Source of the DNA: Erpobdella octoculata
Lineage: Eukaryota; Annelida; Clitellata; Hirudinida; Erpobdellidae
Assembly (NCBI GenBank): GCA_963978895.1
Contig: OZ022238.1
Span: 42,465,155-42,529,154 of the forward strand
Direction of reading: 5' to 3'
Length of the DNA: 64,000 nt
A model generated the notes under the pieces. The model worked only from the letters and a program-made list of their open reading frames with translations. It was not told the DNA's origin and ran no database searches. Of this stretch, positions 35,213-47,680 are shown piece by piece. A program made the position numbers and the translations under genes. Numbering within the stretch: position 1 is the first letter of the stretch; every line of letters begins with the position of its first letter.

Positions 35213-36535
35213 TCTATATATATAAAAGAACATGTCCTGACTGACTGACTGACTGACTGACTGACTGACTGACAGATGACTGACTGATAATCAACGCCGA
35301 GCTCAAACGCCTCATCCTAGGAACGTGAAATTTGGAACTTATATTATGTTCATAGCGTAAACATCCGCTAAGAAAGGATTTTTAAAAATTTTGCTCCTGA
35401 GGGGAAAAAACTGGAAAACAAACTTTTTTCTAAAACAATGTATATCTCGAAAACCAAAAATGAGAAAATTTTGAAATTTGGTATATAGATTCTTTTTGAA
35501 AAATAAAAAGATACGTGTTTCACCATTTTCGGTTTCCCGGATCTCAAATGTGGCATGGAAAATTGGGTTATTTGGTTTTTAAAGTAGCTGCTACTGAAAA
35601 ACTGTGAATGCTACAGGAGTAAAAATTAGTATTTAGTTTCTACTCCAAAAATAATGAAATACGTGTTTTAGCATTTTTTGAAAATTTGGTTTCCAGGACT
35701 TCAAATGTGGGGTGGAAAATAGGGTTATTTGTTTTTTAAAGTAACTGCTACTCAAAAACTGTAAATACCACAGATGTAAAAATTAGTATTTAGTTTCTAT
35801 TCTAAAAATAAAGATATATGTGTTTTACCATTTTTTTAAATTTGGTTTTCAGGACCTCAAATGTGGGGTGGAAAATAAGGTTATTTGGTTTTTAATATAA
35901 CTGCTACTCGAAAACAGTAGATGCTACAGGAGTAAAAATTAGTATTTGGTTTCTACTCCAGAAATAATGATATACGTGTTTTACCATTTTTGAAAATTTG
36001 GTTTCCAGTTCCAGGACCTCAAATGTGAGGTGGAAAAAAGGTTATTTGATTTTAAAATAACTGCTACTCAAAAACTGTAAGTGCTACAGATGTGAAAAAT
36101 AGTATTTTGAGGTTTTGTGCCGGTTAAAAGTAAATGAGTTCAGTTTATCACCGGACGGACGGGCCAAGCCGTTATTTTAGGGTCTTCATACGGCCCTGCC
36201 CAAACCTTAAATCAAGGTGGGACGGGCCGAGATTTTTAACCAAGTATATAGACATTTGAGTGATTTTAGGGTGTTCAGGCTAAACGTGAAGTCAAGGTAG
36301 GACGGGCCGAAGTTTTTCATCAAGTATATAGAACTTCTAGGCCTGTAAAAACGGACCGGGCCCATATTAGACGGGCCGTGCTGGGCCAGGAATTTCGGTT
36401 TTTGAAACGGGTTGGGCCAAGTTGTCGACGGGCCGAGCCGAGACCTAAAAAATTGATACGTGCAGTACTCTACTATGTATGCATGGTTCAAATTCTCAAA
36501 TTTCATGCGAGCGAAGCCGCTACGGGCACTGCTAG
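35213..36535 (+). repeat. Family H unit, second full-length copy
   Basis: Same 5' start as 33044, but with a longer GACT run (35243-35275), the same tandem modules, the GGCCGGGCC block, and 3' GCTACGGGCACTGCTAG-T. Confidence 0.6.
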
Positions 36536-36717
36536 TATGTATATATGTCCTTTATGCATTGCTACACCATTCATCCGATCGTAATGAAATTTTCACACAA
36601 CCTTGAGAGTCAAGGGGAATCAAATATAGAGAAAAAAAAATTTGAAATCCGTCACAAAATGAACGGAGCGGGTGAGTGAGCGGGAACTATATACATATAT
36701 ATATATATACATACATA

Positions 36718-37073
<356 letters not shown>

Positions 37074-37227
37074 CATTTATTGAGCACGAAACAAAACAAT
37101 TAAGTACAACAGTGAAGTTATAAATAAGGGAAAAAAATCAAGTGCTCAAAAGGTTCATCCAAAGGGAATTACTTCCCGCTAACTGGACGACCTATAAACG
37201 AAAATTCAGATTTAAATACGAACCGAG

Positions 37228-37325
37228 ACAGAGAAATAAAAGTTAACATAAGTGTATAGGAGTAGACATAAGTATATATAAGTTAACATATCTGTATCGA
37301 AGTTAACATAAGTATATAGATATTG
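37228..37325 (-). repeat. Tandem 18-20 bp tail of the LINE
   Basis: Three to four copies of AAGTTAACATAAGTATATA lie just past the LINE stop codon (minus strand), the place for a LINE 3' tail. Confidence 0.55.
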
Positions 37326-37328
37326 AAA

Positions 37329-37759
37329 TTATGAATCTAGCTGTAATATATAAGATTTCAACGATTTGTTAAATAGCGAAATGCTTTTCAATGAGGAAAT
37401 TGTTATCGGAATACTTGAATACAACCGCGGACCAAAACACTTTATGGAGAATGTTTTGAGAGTTGTTCGAGCAAAATCAGACCGAAAGCAATGCAAAGAA
37501 CGCACATCATGAGAATGTACATGAGACGATTTTGTGAAAAGGTTATCAAATGACGACGGTAACATATGGTTGTCATATTTGTACATGAAAATACTAACAA
37601 GAAAAGAATTAATTTGATATACATTCAGTAGGTTATTCTCGATCATTTTCATTTTACAAGATGATGTAAAGGGCAAGTTAAATAATATTCGGATGATTCT
37701 TTTCTGTAAGATGTGGAGAGACTTTAGACGTGTAGGATAATTTGAAGCCCAAACAATAT
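37329..37759 (-). pseudogene. LINE ORF2 C-terminal part (half of a split copy)
   Basis: Minus-strand frame running from IVWASNYPTRLKSLHILQKR-type sequence to a FSIKCFGPRLYSSIP motif and stop at 37329. This is the usual end of jockey/CR1-type reverse transcriptase proteins. It is cut at 37759 by the 16.2 kb element. The upstream half of the same protein is at 53997-54735, and the codons join exactly across the 3 bp TSD (TAT at 37757-37759 and 53994-53996). Confidence 0.85.
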
Positions 37760-37771
37760 TAGACCGGCTGA

Positions 37772-38814
37772 TCTACGAGTTTTTATATAGGGGACCCGGA
37801 ATTAAATCGCGACAAGCGTTTCTGAAATTTTTTTTTAGCTAAATAGGTTGGTTAGTTGATGGATATTAATGGCACCCTAATTTGAAAGGTTTTTGCTCAT
37901 TATTTTTAGCGTATTTTGCGAGAGAGCGATAATGCACAGTTGCGTCAATAAAACTCCGAAAAAACGAATTTTTTTAGAAACGATTTACTGGTCAATAATT
38001 TGTTAAGTTGTTAGAAAAGTGTTCTACTTCAATTTTATGATTGTCAATGAATCTAACCGGTATAATAGCTTACTTTTCAAACCCCACATAATATACATAA
38101 GACACTATTAGTCCGGTAAAAAGTTTGAAAATCGCATCAATAGCTTAAAATTTATTCATGATTATATCTTGTTATATGAAAAGCTTTGGATTAATTTGTA
38201 TTTTATTGTGGTTGAAATAATTTTTTTGTAAAATATTTGGAACATATGAAATTTTGAACGAATTTGAAACTGTTTATTATTATTCGGTACGTTGGATAAA
38301 AATTGTTTTGAAAGGTGGATTAAAACGTTGGAAGCGAATAAAGATATTCAAAGGTTAGACAATATAGTCTTTAATCTGAATCCGTCATTAACAGCTTGTA
38401 AAAACCTTATTTAAATAAGATTTCGGAGCGAGTTTGATAGCCTACAACAGGTGAGCGATAAGTTGACCGGCTGAGCTGAAACTTGTAGGAACATGTAATT
38501 AATTTATTATTTGTTAGTTATTAGGCAATGCAACGCTTTTTGTATTTCTGTGCACTATTTCCTTCTTTAACGATATTACTGACTCTGGTTACGACGGTTC
38601 GTGTTTAATATTTCTATAAAGTTAGTTAACTTTAATATTCTGTTTGTAGATTTTGATTCCAGCATCCCTACAAACTCACATAATAAAGTTGCGACAAGCT
38701 CTTTTTTATTAAAATTGTAAGCTAAATAAGTAGATTAGTTGTTGGAATTTAATGATATAAATATAATGTTATAATTTAATGTTAGCACTCTAGTTTTTTC
38801 TATTTGTTCCAGAA
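37772..38814 (+). other. Left subterminal region of A1 and 5' UTR
   Basis: No coding. Degenerate direct repeats (GCGACAAGC...AGCTAAATAG, 37807-37880 and 38690-38750). A plausible 5' UTR intron has donor CAG/GTGAGC at about 38450 and acceptor TTTGTTCCAG at 38803-38812. Confidence 0.5.
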
Positions 38815-40369
38815 ATGTCTATCATGAGTTTGTGCATAATTTGCAAGAAAGGTGGAAAGTTGTCGAATGTTTTGGAGAAAGGTCAGAAGACGATTATAGA
38901 GGCATCAGTACAATGTGAAGATGACATTGATAAGGACATCGTAAGACTGACATCATCCAACTCGTTTGTTTTAATTCACGAAAAGTGTTGACGCGATTAT
39001 AGTAACAAATTAAACGTCCAAAAAGTCGTCGAGGAGAATGCTGCCAAGTTGCTTCCGCCTTCCAAGCGTGTCACTCGTAGAAAGATCTCAGATCCGTTTG
39101 ACTACCCAACACACTGCATCATCTGTGCAAAAAGAGCAGACATAGATAAATACAATCGGAATCCAGCATTTTATCCACAAGTTCGTAAGATAGAGTTGAT
39201 CGACAGTAAGAAGAAGAGTATGGTACAAGATACTATTTTATGTGCATGCCAGCAATGTGGAGATGACCTCTCAATTCAAGTGAGAGCTAGAATCGAATTT
39301 GCCCAGTACCTGCGAGCTGTTGAGGCAGTTTATCACAAAGCGAGTGTTTCAACATTCACCTCACCATTGAGTATCAAGTGTGCTGGTACCACAGGAGTTA
39401 ACATTAGGAATCTGAATTTGGACAATGACCTGGCATTTAAGGAATTGTGTAACTGGCTACAGGATGCGGAAAATCAAATTAGACAGTACACACTGGCTGA
39501 GCTACATACTGAAATGTCTCGATATCTTCCAGATGGTGTACCAGCATATTCAGTAAATCATCTAAAGACAAAACTGCTGGAGAAATTTCAAGATCAGGTG
39601 ATTGTCTCAGGTATGGAAGGAAAAATGAATGTTGTAACATTTTCACGTTCAGCCACTGCCATACTTCATGAAACATACAGAGATACAAATACACGTGATT
39701 TTGATGAAATATTGGAATCCATAAACAATATTGGGAAAACTATCAGACAGGATATTCACACAGAACAAAAGTCGAATGGATCTTATCCGCCACCATGTGA
39801 TATTAATATAGAAACTCTGTATCGCAAATACCGTACTACTTACTAAAATTAATCACATGCATCATTCATGGTCCATCGGAGAAGACTGAAGTTAATGAAG
39901 GAAAGCGTTTGGTTATAATCTCAATTTGCCATCTTATAATGCAAGCCACTCAAAAACAACCATTCATTTTGCCCTTACTGCTATCTATCGGTCTATTCAT
40001 TCACCAAAATACACCCTCTCGCTTGCTAATTGATGTACTGTCACGTCTTGGATTATCCATTTCATATAGTCATGTGCTTGCTTTTGAACGATCAGCAGCT
40101 GTCTGTTCATCTCGTGGGTTGCGGACAACTTTGATTACAATGAAGACACCCTCACTGGACATGACACCACACATGTGATGGGTATTATTGCTTGTCAAAA
40201 TGTTCTATCAGAAAAATGTGGTTAGTATGGAAAAATATATAAAAGTTTCTGTTATTCATTTTCATAACTTGTGTTTATACAATTTTGATCTTTACATATA
40301 GATCTACAGTGAATTTAAAAATGAAAAGACTTAATCATCATTATTTTTTTACGGTATGCGGACTTTTCA

Positions 40370-41680
40370 TCAAAGGACGATTCATCAAGGACTATTCATC
40401 AAGGGACTATTCATCAAGAGACTATTCATCAAAGGACTATTCATCAAGAGGACGGCTCATCATAAGGACGGCTCATCATAAGGACTGTTCATCTAAATAC
40501 TATTCATCAAGAGGACTATTCATCAAATTTTGAAGACACTCAGCAACCTTTATCAATATATACCCAAGATATTTTCAGCGTAAAGTAATTTGATGTATTT
40601 TTAAAAGACAGTTCTTCATCTTTGATAAAAAAAATAAGTTTCAAACATATCAGTAATTTAAAAAATAGTGATGGCGACCAGGGTTGTTAAGAGCGGTACT
40701 ATTGGCTGACAAGATCGTTGATGACAGCGCGCTACATTTTTTTAGCTGTTTTCAGCGCTATATTATTAAAAAAACAGACTCAGACTCAGATTTCATGCAA
40801 ACTTCAAATAAAAACTAAATACATTGGAACTCATTTAATTGATATAAAAAGCCTGAGTCTGGTTGATTTATCGACGATCCGGACGAGCGTAAGCGTCTCT
40901 TTGAAATAACCTTTCCTGACCTAGCTAAAGCGAGCGTGTTTGTCTCTTTGAAGTGTGGCAGAAGGGGTATACCGGGTGTTAGTGATGTTTTGAGGTGTAT
41001 AGTATCTGGCTGTTTGAGTGTGCATATACTTACAGTTTTTACGAACAGTTGAAAGTATATTACAACCATGTCTCCTACAAACTTGCTGATTGCTCGAGGC
41101 AAAAGTGTCTTTGAAGCGTGGCCCCTTGGTGTTAAACGACCGATGCCAGATTTGACACAGCGGGCATGTGTGATGCTTTCACATGTTTGTGGCCTTTGGT
41201 AAATGTGTACATATATGGTTAACGAAAACAGTCGAATTTAGTTTTTCTGGTGCTGTGACCGGGAGCGGAAGCGGGAGACAAGCGGGAAGAGAGAGCGACC
41301 GGGAGCTTGAAAGCAAGCCGAGAAGGAAACGGGAGCGAGAGAGAAAAACGGCAGAAAAACCTCTAAAAACTCCGGGCAACGCAAGGTACCTCGCTAGTTC
41401 TATTATAAAGAATAAAGTATTTGGATGCAAGCAGAGTAGCACTGTAAACTTGATTTAGACTACCCTACATTTTGGTAACATATTTTGGTTGAAAATAACA
41501 TCTCAAACAATTTTATTAACTTTTTTGATGAATAGTCCGCTGGATGAATAGACATTAGATGAACAGTCCTTATGATGAACCGTCCTCTTGATGAATAGTC
41601 CTTTGGTGAATAGTCCTTTGATGAATAGTCCCTTGATGAACAGTCCTTTGATGAATCGTCCTTTGATGAACAGTCCTAGA
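40370..41680. mobile_element. Fold-back element with tandem-repeat arms in the transposase intron
   Basis: Left arm (about 40370-40533): roughly ten 14-16 bp repeats such as GACTATTCATCAAGAG. Right arm (about 41524-41680): the same series inverted (GATGAATAGTCCTTTGATGA), including the variant order GGACGG.TCATCATAAGG. The roughly 1 kb middle has no coding, but a truncated G-rich unit ends in CTAG-T at 41397. TSD not resolved. Confidence 0.65.
41235..41397 (+). repeat. G-rich unit 7, short
   Basis: GACCGGGAGCGGAAGCGGGA repeats, then AAAACCTCTAAAAACTCCGG and a 3' end with CTAG-T. Confidence 0.55.
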
Positions 41681-43189
41681 ATCTTTTTTACAGATGAATA
41701 TGTTTCCGTCGAGAAAAAATCAGTAACGTCATATGATATTCTGAAAGCGGGTAACTTTGGCGATGTTGTAAAACCTTACAAGGCACCGATAAAAGGAAAA
41801 GTCTTGGATGTTGCCTTTGATGGCATGATGCCTGTTGATATTGATACTCGGTTCAAATGTGTAGACAACCTATGGTTAGTGTCATCAAGATTAGTACCCA
41901 AGGCACCAAGCTGGCATGGTTTTATGTCAAGAACTGCTACTGGACCAATACAATGCTCAACCGTTGTCTACGATCCGATGGTCCCGTTGAACCCTTCGAC
42001 ACGGGAAGCAGTATATTCTACAATGGTTTTCGTTTTGAAGCAGTCTGAAAAATTAAGCCAACATTGTGCAGTCTTGACCTTAGACCAGCCTCTTTACTAC
42101 AAGGCATACTGTGTGAAACATGAGAAAATGGATGAGTTTAAAAATATGTTCATTCGTCTCTGTGGCTTCCATCAACTGATGTCGTTCTTGGGGGCAGGTA
42201 AGATTCATCCCACTTATTGTGCTTGTTTAGTGTACCAGACCCACTTTTTTAGTCACCTTTTATATTTCTGCAGGGTGCAAATTGATGGAAGACAGTGGGT
42301 TGGATGATGTGTGGGCAGAAGTATATGCGCGAAATTCCCTGCGGAAGATGATGGAAGGCAAGTCCTATTCAAAAACACTGAGGGCTTGTCTGTTGACCGA
42401 TGCAGCATTGCATAACCTTTTGATGTCAACCGACTTTGCAGAAGAGTATCAACAAGATGTGGATGACATCAGTGATTATATAGACAAATCACATGATATG
42501 TCTCTATGGCTCGAAAGAATCCATTCATACTTTAGATGAGCTGAGGTAAATAACTTAAATTTTCTTTAAATGCAAAGTATGTTAAACAATGTTATTGTTA
42601 AGATGTTTTGCGTAATTGAAAAACACCATGTTATTCCATGTAATTTTCCATTAACTTCAAGAACATAACTATAAATTGTTCAATGTAAAACATGATTTAT
42701 CAATAAGACAACAAAATTTTGATACCCAAGTCTTGACGACAGAAAAAAATAGTTAATAGTAAATTTAAAATAGTTATAAATAAAATTACGTAAAAAATAC
42801 AAATTAATTTTAATTTCATTCAGGTACATGATTATGATGGAGCGCCTTCCACGACATCCAGGGCACCATATTTCCACAGTTTGCGAGTTCATCTTCAGAC
42901 AAATACATGGAAATCTTTGAGATCAGGTTTGCCAAAGGAAGAATATGGCTATACATGTACAAGTATGGAAATCCATCCAATTATTACAGACATCAATCCG
43001 GCACCACCAGAACTTCTCCAGGAGATCAGATGCAGTTGCTCCAAGGGTGCATTGTTATGTTCCACATCATGCGGATGTTATAAAAAGCGATTGTCTTGCA
43101 GCATTCACTGCAAGTGTGGTGGACAGTGTGAAAATGCTCCCATTGTAAGACCGAAACAAATTTCAGCTGTTGACGACACAGCTGAGTAA

Positions 43190-43790
43190 AATCAATAAAA
43201 TACATTTTTGAAAAACTACTGTGGCCATTATCCTCTGAACAAATTGCAAGTTTCTATATCGTCTTGGTTAGACTGTGTTATTTAATGTCGTCTATCCATC
43301 CCTGATGTAGAACTTTGCATTTTTTTTCTTCACGGCAATACAACACAGAACTATTTTGATGCTGTATTTAATGACTTAAATAAGTCATTTCAGACAATAT
43401 TGCATGTATATAGTTATTTTTCTTTGCTGTTATGTTAAACTTAAACATCTGCCATCTTCCAAATAACTTGTATAAGATACTTGATGTTAATGTTAAATAA
43501 ATCAGTGTTGTAACGATGAGAGAATATTTTTCATAATCACAAGGAAATCACTCATTGCGTGCCTGAAATTGTTATAAAAGAATAACTTTTAAAACCAATA
43601 AAACCGAAAATGAAAGATATTACTCAGTTAACATACCAGTGATGCTAAAATAATTATGTACAAAGTAGGAAAAAAAGTAACATGCTTCGTATGGGCCTAG
43701 GGAACTATATATATATATGTATGTGCGTATGTATGTGTGTATGTATGTATGTATGTGTATGTGCATGTATGTGTGTCTGTTTATGTATGT
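43190..43790. other. A1 internal non-coding, then GTAT repeat
   Basis: AATAAAAT at 43193-43200 directly after the stop is a candidate polyadenylation signal for the transposase. The rest is AT-rich with no gene; 43710-43790 is a TATG/GTGT microsatellite. Confidence 0.55.
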
Positions 43791-44495
43791 ACTAGCGGAG
43801 ATACCCGGCGTTGCCCGGGTTTTTCTAATGTTTGTCTCTTTCTCTCCCGTTTCCTTTCCCACCTGCTTTCCCACTCCTGTTCGCTTTCCCGCTCCCGGTC
43901 GCTTTCCCGCTCCCGGTCGCTTTCCCGCTCCCGGTCGTTTTCCCGTTTTTGGTCGCTGTCCCGTTCCCGCTCACGTTTGCTCTCTCATTCCCGCTCACGC
44001 TTGCTTTTCCGTTCCCGCTCGCTGTCCGTTCCGGGTCGCTTTCCCGTTTCTATAATAGACAAACTAACCCACAAACATTCATATATATTTATAGTCTTAG
44101 CAAATCTATTTTACGTTTTATAGGCTAACAGAAGTTATGAAAGAATGGAAAAGAGAAAATGAGCGTGAACGGGAACGGGAGAGCAACCGTGACCAGGAAT
44201 GGGAGAGCAAGCATGACCGGGAACGGGAGAGCAAGCGAGAACGGGAAAGCGACCGGGAACGCGGAAAGCGACTGGAATCGGGAGAGCAAGTTTGGAAGGA
44301 AACGCGAGCAAGAGAGAAAATCGATAACAAAACTTCTGAGCGGGAAAGCGACCGGGAGCTGGAAAACGACCGAGAGCGGAAAAGCGACCGGGAACGCGAC
44401 GAAAACGGGAAATTGGAGAAGGAAACGGGAGCGAGAGAGACAAACATTAGAAAAACCTCTAAAAACCCCGGGCAACGCCGGGTAACCCCGCTAGT
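43791..44495. repeat. G-rich fold-back unit 8 (Helitron-like termini)
   Basis: ACTAGCGGAGATACCCGGCG at the left and CGGGTAACCCCGCTAGT at the right, inverted arms, core GCTAACAGAAGTTATGAAAG at about 44124-44143. The Merlin element inserted two to three bases past its CTAG-T end. Confidence 0.65.
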
Positions 44496-44497
44496 TT
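44489..44497. other. Target-site duplication of the Merlin element (left)
   Basis: CGCTAGTTT, repeated exactly at 46674-46682; 9 bp as expected for Merlin (8-9 bp). Confidence 0.92.
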
Positions 44498-46673
44498 GGT
44501 AAAAGCGAACAAGTAGAGCCCCCGTCCGGAAATCAAATATCAACAAATTTTGGCTCCACCCCCAACATCTGAAGCTCCACCTACATTGATTTATTAATTG
44601 ATTTATTATTTTTATTTTATTTATTATTTTATTTATTATTTTTATTTTATTTATTATTTTATTAATTTTATTTTTGTAAATTTAAATATTTTTAAATATT
44701 TTTAAATACATTTTAAATATTTAGTCACTATTTATTTCGAGATGAATTATCTAAATAAGGCTGATTGAAAATATGTGCTTTTTGTGCGAACAAGTAACGA
44801 GAACAAAACTGAAAGTTTTTTATTGAAAAAAATCGAACAAGTATAAAAAAGGAACAAGTATTAAAAATTAAACAGGGTAATAATGTCTAATAAGGTCCAC
44901 GGCTTTCTGGAAGCAAAAGCTCTTTGGCCCCACTGCCGTCCGATGCCACAAATACTCATCTAAGTAGGAGCTGATGTGCTCATCGGTTGTCCCTCTCATT
45001 CTTTTGAATTTTTCTTTGGCATTCCGCCAAACATTCTCTATGCTCTGGGTGTGGACACCGTTAGCTGCCACAAATGTCACTGAGTGGTTCACTGTAGCGT
45101 GGGCCAACCCAGTGACAGCTGTGAGCCTTTGATATGCCCCCCACCGATCGCTCCATACCGTTGTACCTGTCACCAGTAACGAATAAGGTTATTTTAATTC
45201 AATTATTGAAATATTTAATATAATAATAATAATATTTTTTTTACCTGGCAGAACATATTGCGTAATGATTGGCAGAAGTGTTGCGGCATCTCTCTTTTCA
45301 ACCTCCACCAAAAATGCTTCTTTGGTTGTAGCATCGATGCCACCGAAAACCCATCTTTGCCTTGAGGTCCTTGCGCGTCCGTTCCTGGTCCTTAAGTAAT
45401 GATATAGATGTAGATTAAGTTTCAATAATAATACAAATCGAGCTGATAACGCAAATATTACTATTACTACCTTTTCGGTGCCGAAATGAGACTTTCATCG
45501 ATTTGCACGATGTGTCCCGGTCCTCCTATCCGGATAGGGTTATCTCTAACCCAATACTGGCACAGGTCTCTCATCATGTTAAACCAGTTGGGCAGAGTGT
45601 GATCCGTGCTGAGACCAAGCCACTTATTCAAAGTGACTTGGCTCACGTCATAGAAGGACCAGTACCAAATCATCTTTAATTAATAATATTACTTACGTAA
45701 ACTGATCATTTCATCAATAACTAACAGTTAAAAATTATTTAGATTAAAAATAAATCACTCTTACCGTTATAAGCTTTTTTAACGGTATATGGCTTTTGTC
45801 AAAAAAACTTCAATGTCTCAGGGACTTGCTTGCACGGCACACTTTACGCGTGCACCGCCAAATAGACCCGTCATCGACATTCTTCGGAGTCCTTTTCATC
45901 GGTCCTTGGCAGACGTGGCAACTTCTTTCTCTCGCCAACAGACCGTGCAGCATTGCCCAGTCAACAACTTCTGCATTTGTTTTTGACATAACCAGGTTAA
46001 AATCAAAAATATCCAAGTTCGAAAGATCCGGATACAGATCTAAAGCCATTTCACAAGACAAGGAATCACAAATAATAACCGACAAAATTCACGACTCAGT
46101 CCAAGAACAATCAACTATATATATACATACAAGCAGCTGAGCAATCGATATGCGCATCTCCCTCATCTACATCTGGCATCGGTCAATTCACATTAATGTG
46201 AGATCTGGCATAACCGACACGGCTGTTGATGAACGTCTCTTCCAGATTTTGCGAACTCTCCAGAAGTGGTTCACTTAATGAAGCATACCGGGAGACCGAC
46301 ATCTAGCATAACCGACACGGCTGTTGATGAACGTCTCAGTAAGATTTCGCGAACTCTCCAGAGGTGGTTCGCTCAATGAAGCATGCCAGTGCAGGGCCGC
46401 CGGGAGACGCGACATGGCTCTCGATGAACGTCTCATCCAAACCATTAATATCAAATTAAAAGTATAAATCTTTTGCACAGTGATCAATTCGTAAAAATTT
46501 GCAAAGTGCTATTTTTTTACTATTTCGTAGTTATATACCATATAAAGATGATATTATTAATAATTGTGATAATAGTTATATCTATGTAGGTGGAGCTTCA
46601 TAATGTTGGAGGTGGAGCCAAAATTTGTTTATATTTGATTTCCGGACGGGGGCTCTACTTGTTCGCTTTTACC
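44498..46673 (-). mobile_element. Merlin DNA transposon
   Basis: Inverted repeats of about 85 bp start GGTAAAAGCGAACAAGTAGA at the left and are matched inverted at the right (about 46588-46673), starting with GG as in the family. The 9 bp TSD is perfect. It encodes an intron-containing ISXO2/IS1595-type transposase on the minus strand. Positions 46195-46430 hold about two 95-100 bp tandem repeats (TGTTGATGAACGTCTC). Confidence 0.93.
44868..46085 (-). pseudogene. Merlin (ISXO2/IS1595-type) transposase, four exons, one nonsense codon
   Basis: Exons by splice consensus and phase: 46085-45765, 45673-45471, 45390-45245, 45166-44868. Exon 1 has the zinc ribbon (CHVCQGPM...WRCTRKVC). Exon 2 has a helix-turn-helix-like part (VSQVTLNKWLGL) and the first catalytic Asp (IVQIDES). 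Exon 3 begins the core (RQRWVFGGIDA). Exon 4 has the second Asp (VWSDRWGAY) and SIENVWRNAKEKF. All three introns keep phase. TGA at 45810-45812 falls where related proteins usually have Gly before SFF, so this copy is inactive unless the base is an error. Bacterial relatives have no introns, so this is a eukaryotic gene. Confidence 0.88.
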
Positions 46674-47677
46674 CGCTAGTTTTATATAAAAATTTCAAAT
46701 CATGAATAAATTTAAAGGTATAACATTATATTTGATCGGACTATATGGTAAAGTTTCCCATGGACGGCCCGTGTGGCGGATTAATACATAATTCTCGGCT
46801 ATAATTAACTATAAACACGATTAAAAGTAAACACTAGTTTAAAAATTATGATAATTAGTATAAGTAATTTATTTAAAATGAGAAAATGTCATATAAAAAA
46901 ATAAATAATGTAATTATAATTTATGTACGTTTGAGTTTTAAGAAAAAGTTTAAACGAAGAATTTGAAGAAGTTTAAACGAAGGAATCGCGTACCGTGTTA
47001 TATAGTGACTAGCCGGGTTAAACCGTTGCTTCTCTCGCCTTTTGTTCGTTATCGTTTTTTACTCTCTTTTTCTTCGCCAGAAAGCACCTACCACTTCCGC
47101 GTTCAATACCACCAAAAACCCAGTGGCCTTCATGATATTGGCCACGGTGGTACTTTCGGTGGAAGTACTTCGACTCATCTATCTCGACAACAAGAGGCTC
47201 TCCGTTGCAGTCATACCCGCCAACTTCAGATGGATGGTTTTGAATCCAGAAACTACAGGTCTCTCTGAAAAAATTGCACCAATCCACTGCAACTCTTTTC
47301 GATCTCAACCGGGACTCTCGCATCATTACCGTTTGTGGCATATCCGTGCTCCAGCAATAGGCCATCATGATTATCTGCTTCATTGACAGATGACTTTGTT
47401 TGAAGTACGATCCAGCTCTTACAGATTTTCTTGACCCACAGCCGCCACACTTCCAGCGTCTTCCATCAATTCCTTCAACGTAGAGATGTAACGAACAGGC
47501 CCGACCGCACGTGATACACTGCCTAGTGTTTGCGATCAACCTTCTTCTTGCACAAAAACGCAAAGCAGACTCAGCATCAGTGAACTCTGGCAACAGCGTA
47601 TCTAAGCACCACTCTTCCAAACTAATAGCAGCCGGATCTAAAACTTCGTTCATCGGAACTATACTCGCAACATTCAC

Positions 47678-47680
47678 TCC
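47678..47680. other. Target-site duplication TCC of Academ-type element A2 (left)
   Basis: TCC, repeated at 51005-51007. Three bases alone are weak, but precise removal restores the ISXO2 start codon and frame, whereas the alternative TA duplication would leave an in-frame stop. Confidence 0.75.

Larger units (their letters stand above)
38815..43189 (+). pseudogene. Academ-type transposase of A1, spliced, several lesions
   Basis: Starts at ATG 38815 with a Cys pair (SLCIICKK). TGA at 38989-38991 interrupts the frame. A second zinc-finger-like part follows (HCIICAKR; CACQQCGDD), then MNVVTFSRSATAILHET. A shift near 39830-39840 leads to PSRLLIDVLSRLGLSISYS, and another near 40110 to HDTTHVMGIIA. 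Intron 1 (about 40222-41691, ending TTTTTTACAG) holds a fold-back insert. Next come VLDVAFDGMMPVDID, LTLDQPLYYKAY and LCGFHQLMSFLGA. Intron 2 (42199-42274, GTAAG to CTGCAG) follows, then MEDSGLDDVWAEVYARN and a TGA at 42537. After another probable intron, the Cys-rich tail CSCSKG...CGCYKK...CKCGGQC ends at 43187-43189. Its relatives are a family of large, mostly uncharacterised invertebrate proteins. The nuclease part expected before the tail is missing here. Confidence 0.75.

Noticed and set aside
38989..38991. TGA codons at conserved positions (38989, 45810, 22552) as possible recoding, e.g. selenocysteine or an altered genetic code
   Set aside because: The separase frame and the 1692-codon polyprotein contain no internal TGA. 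The affected genes carry other lesions, and no SECIS-like element was noticed. Ordinary nonsense mutations are simpler.
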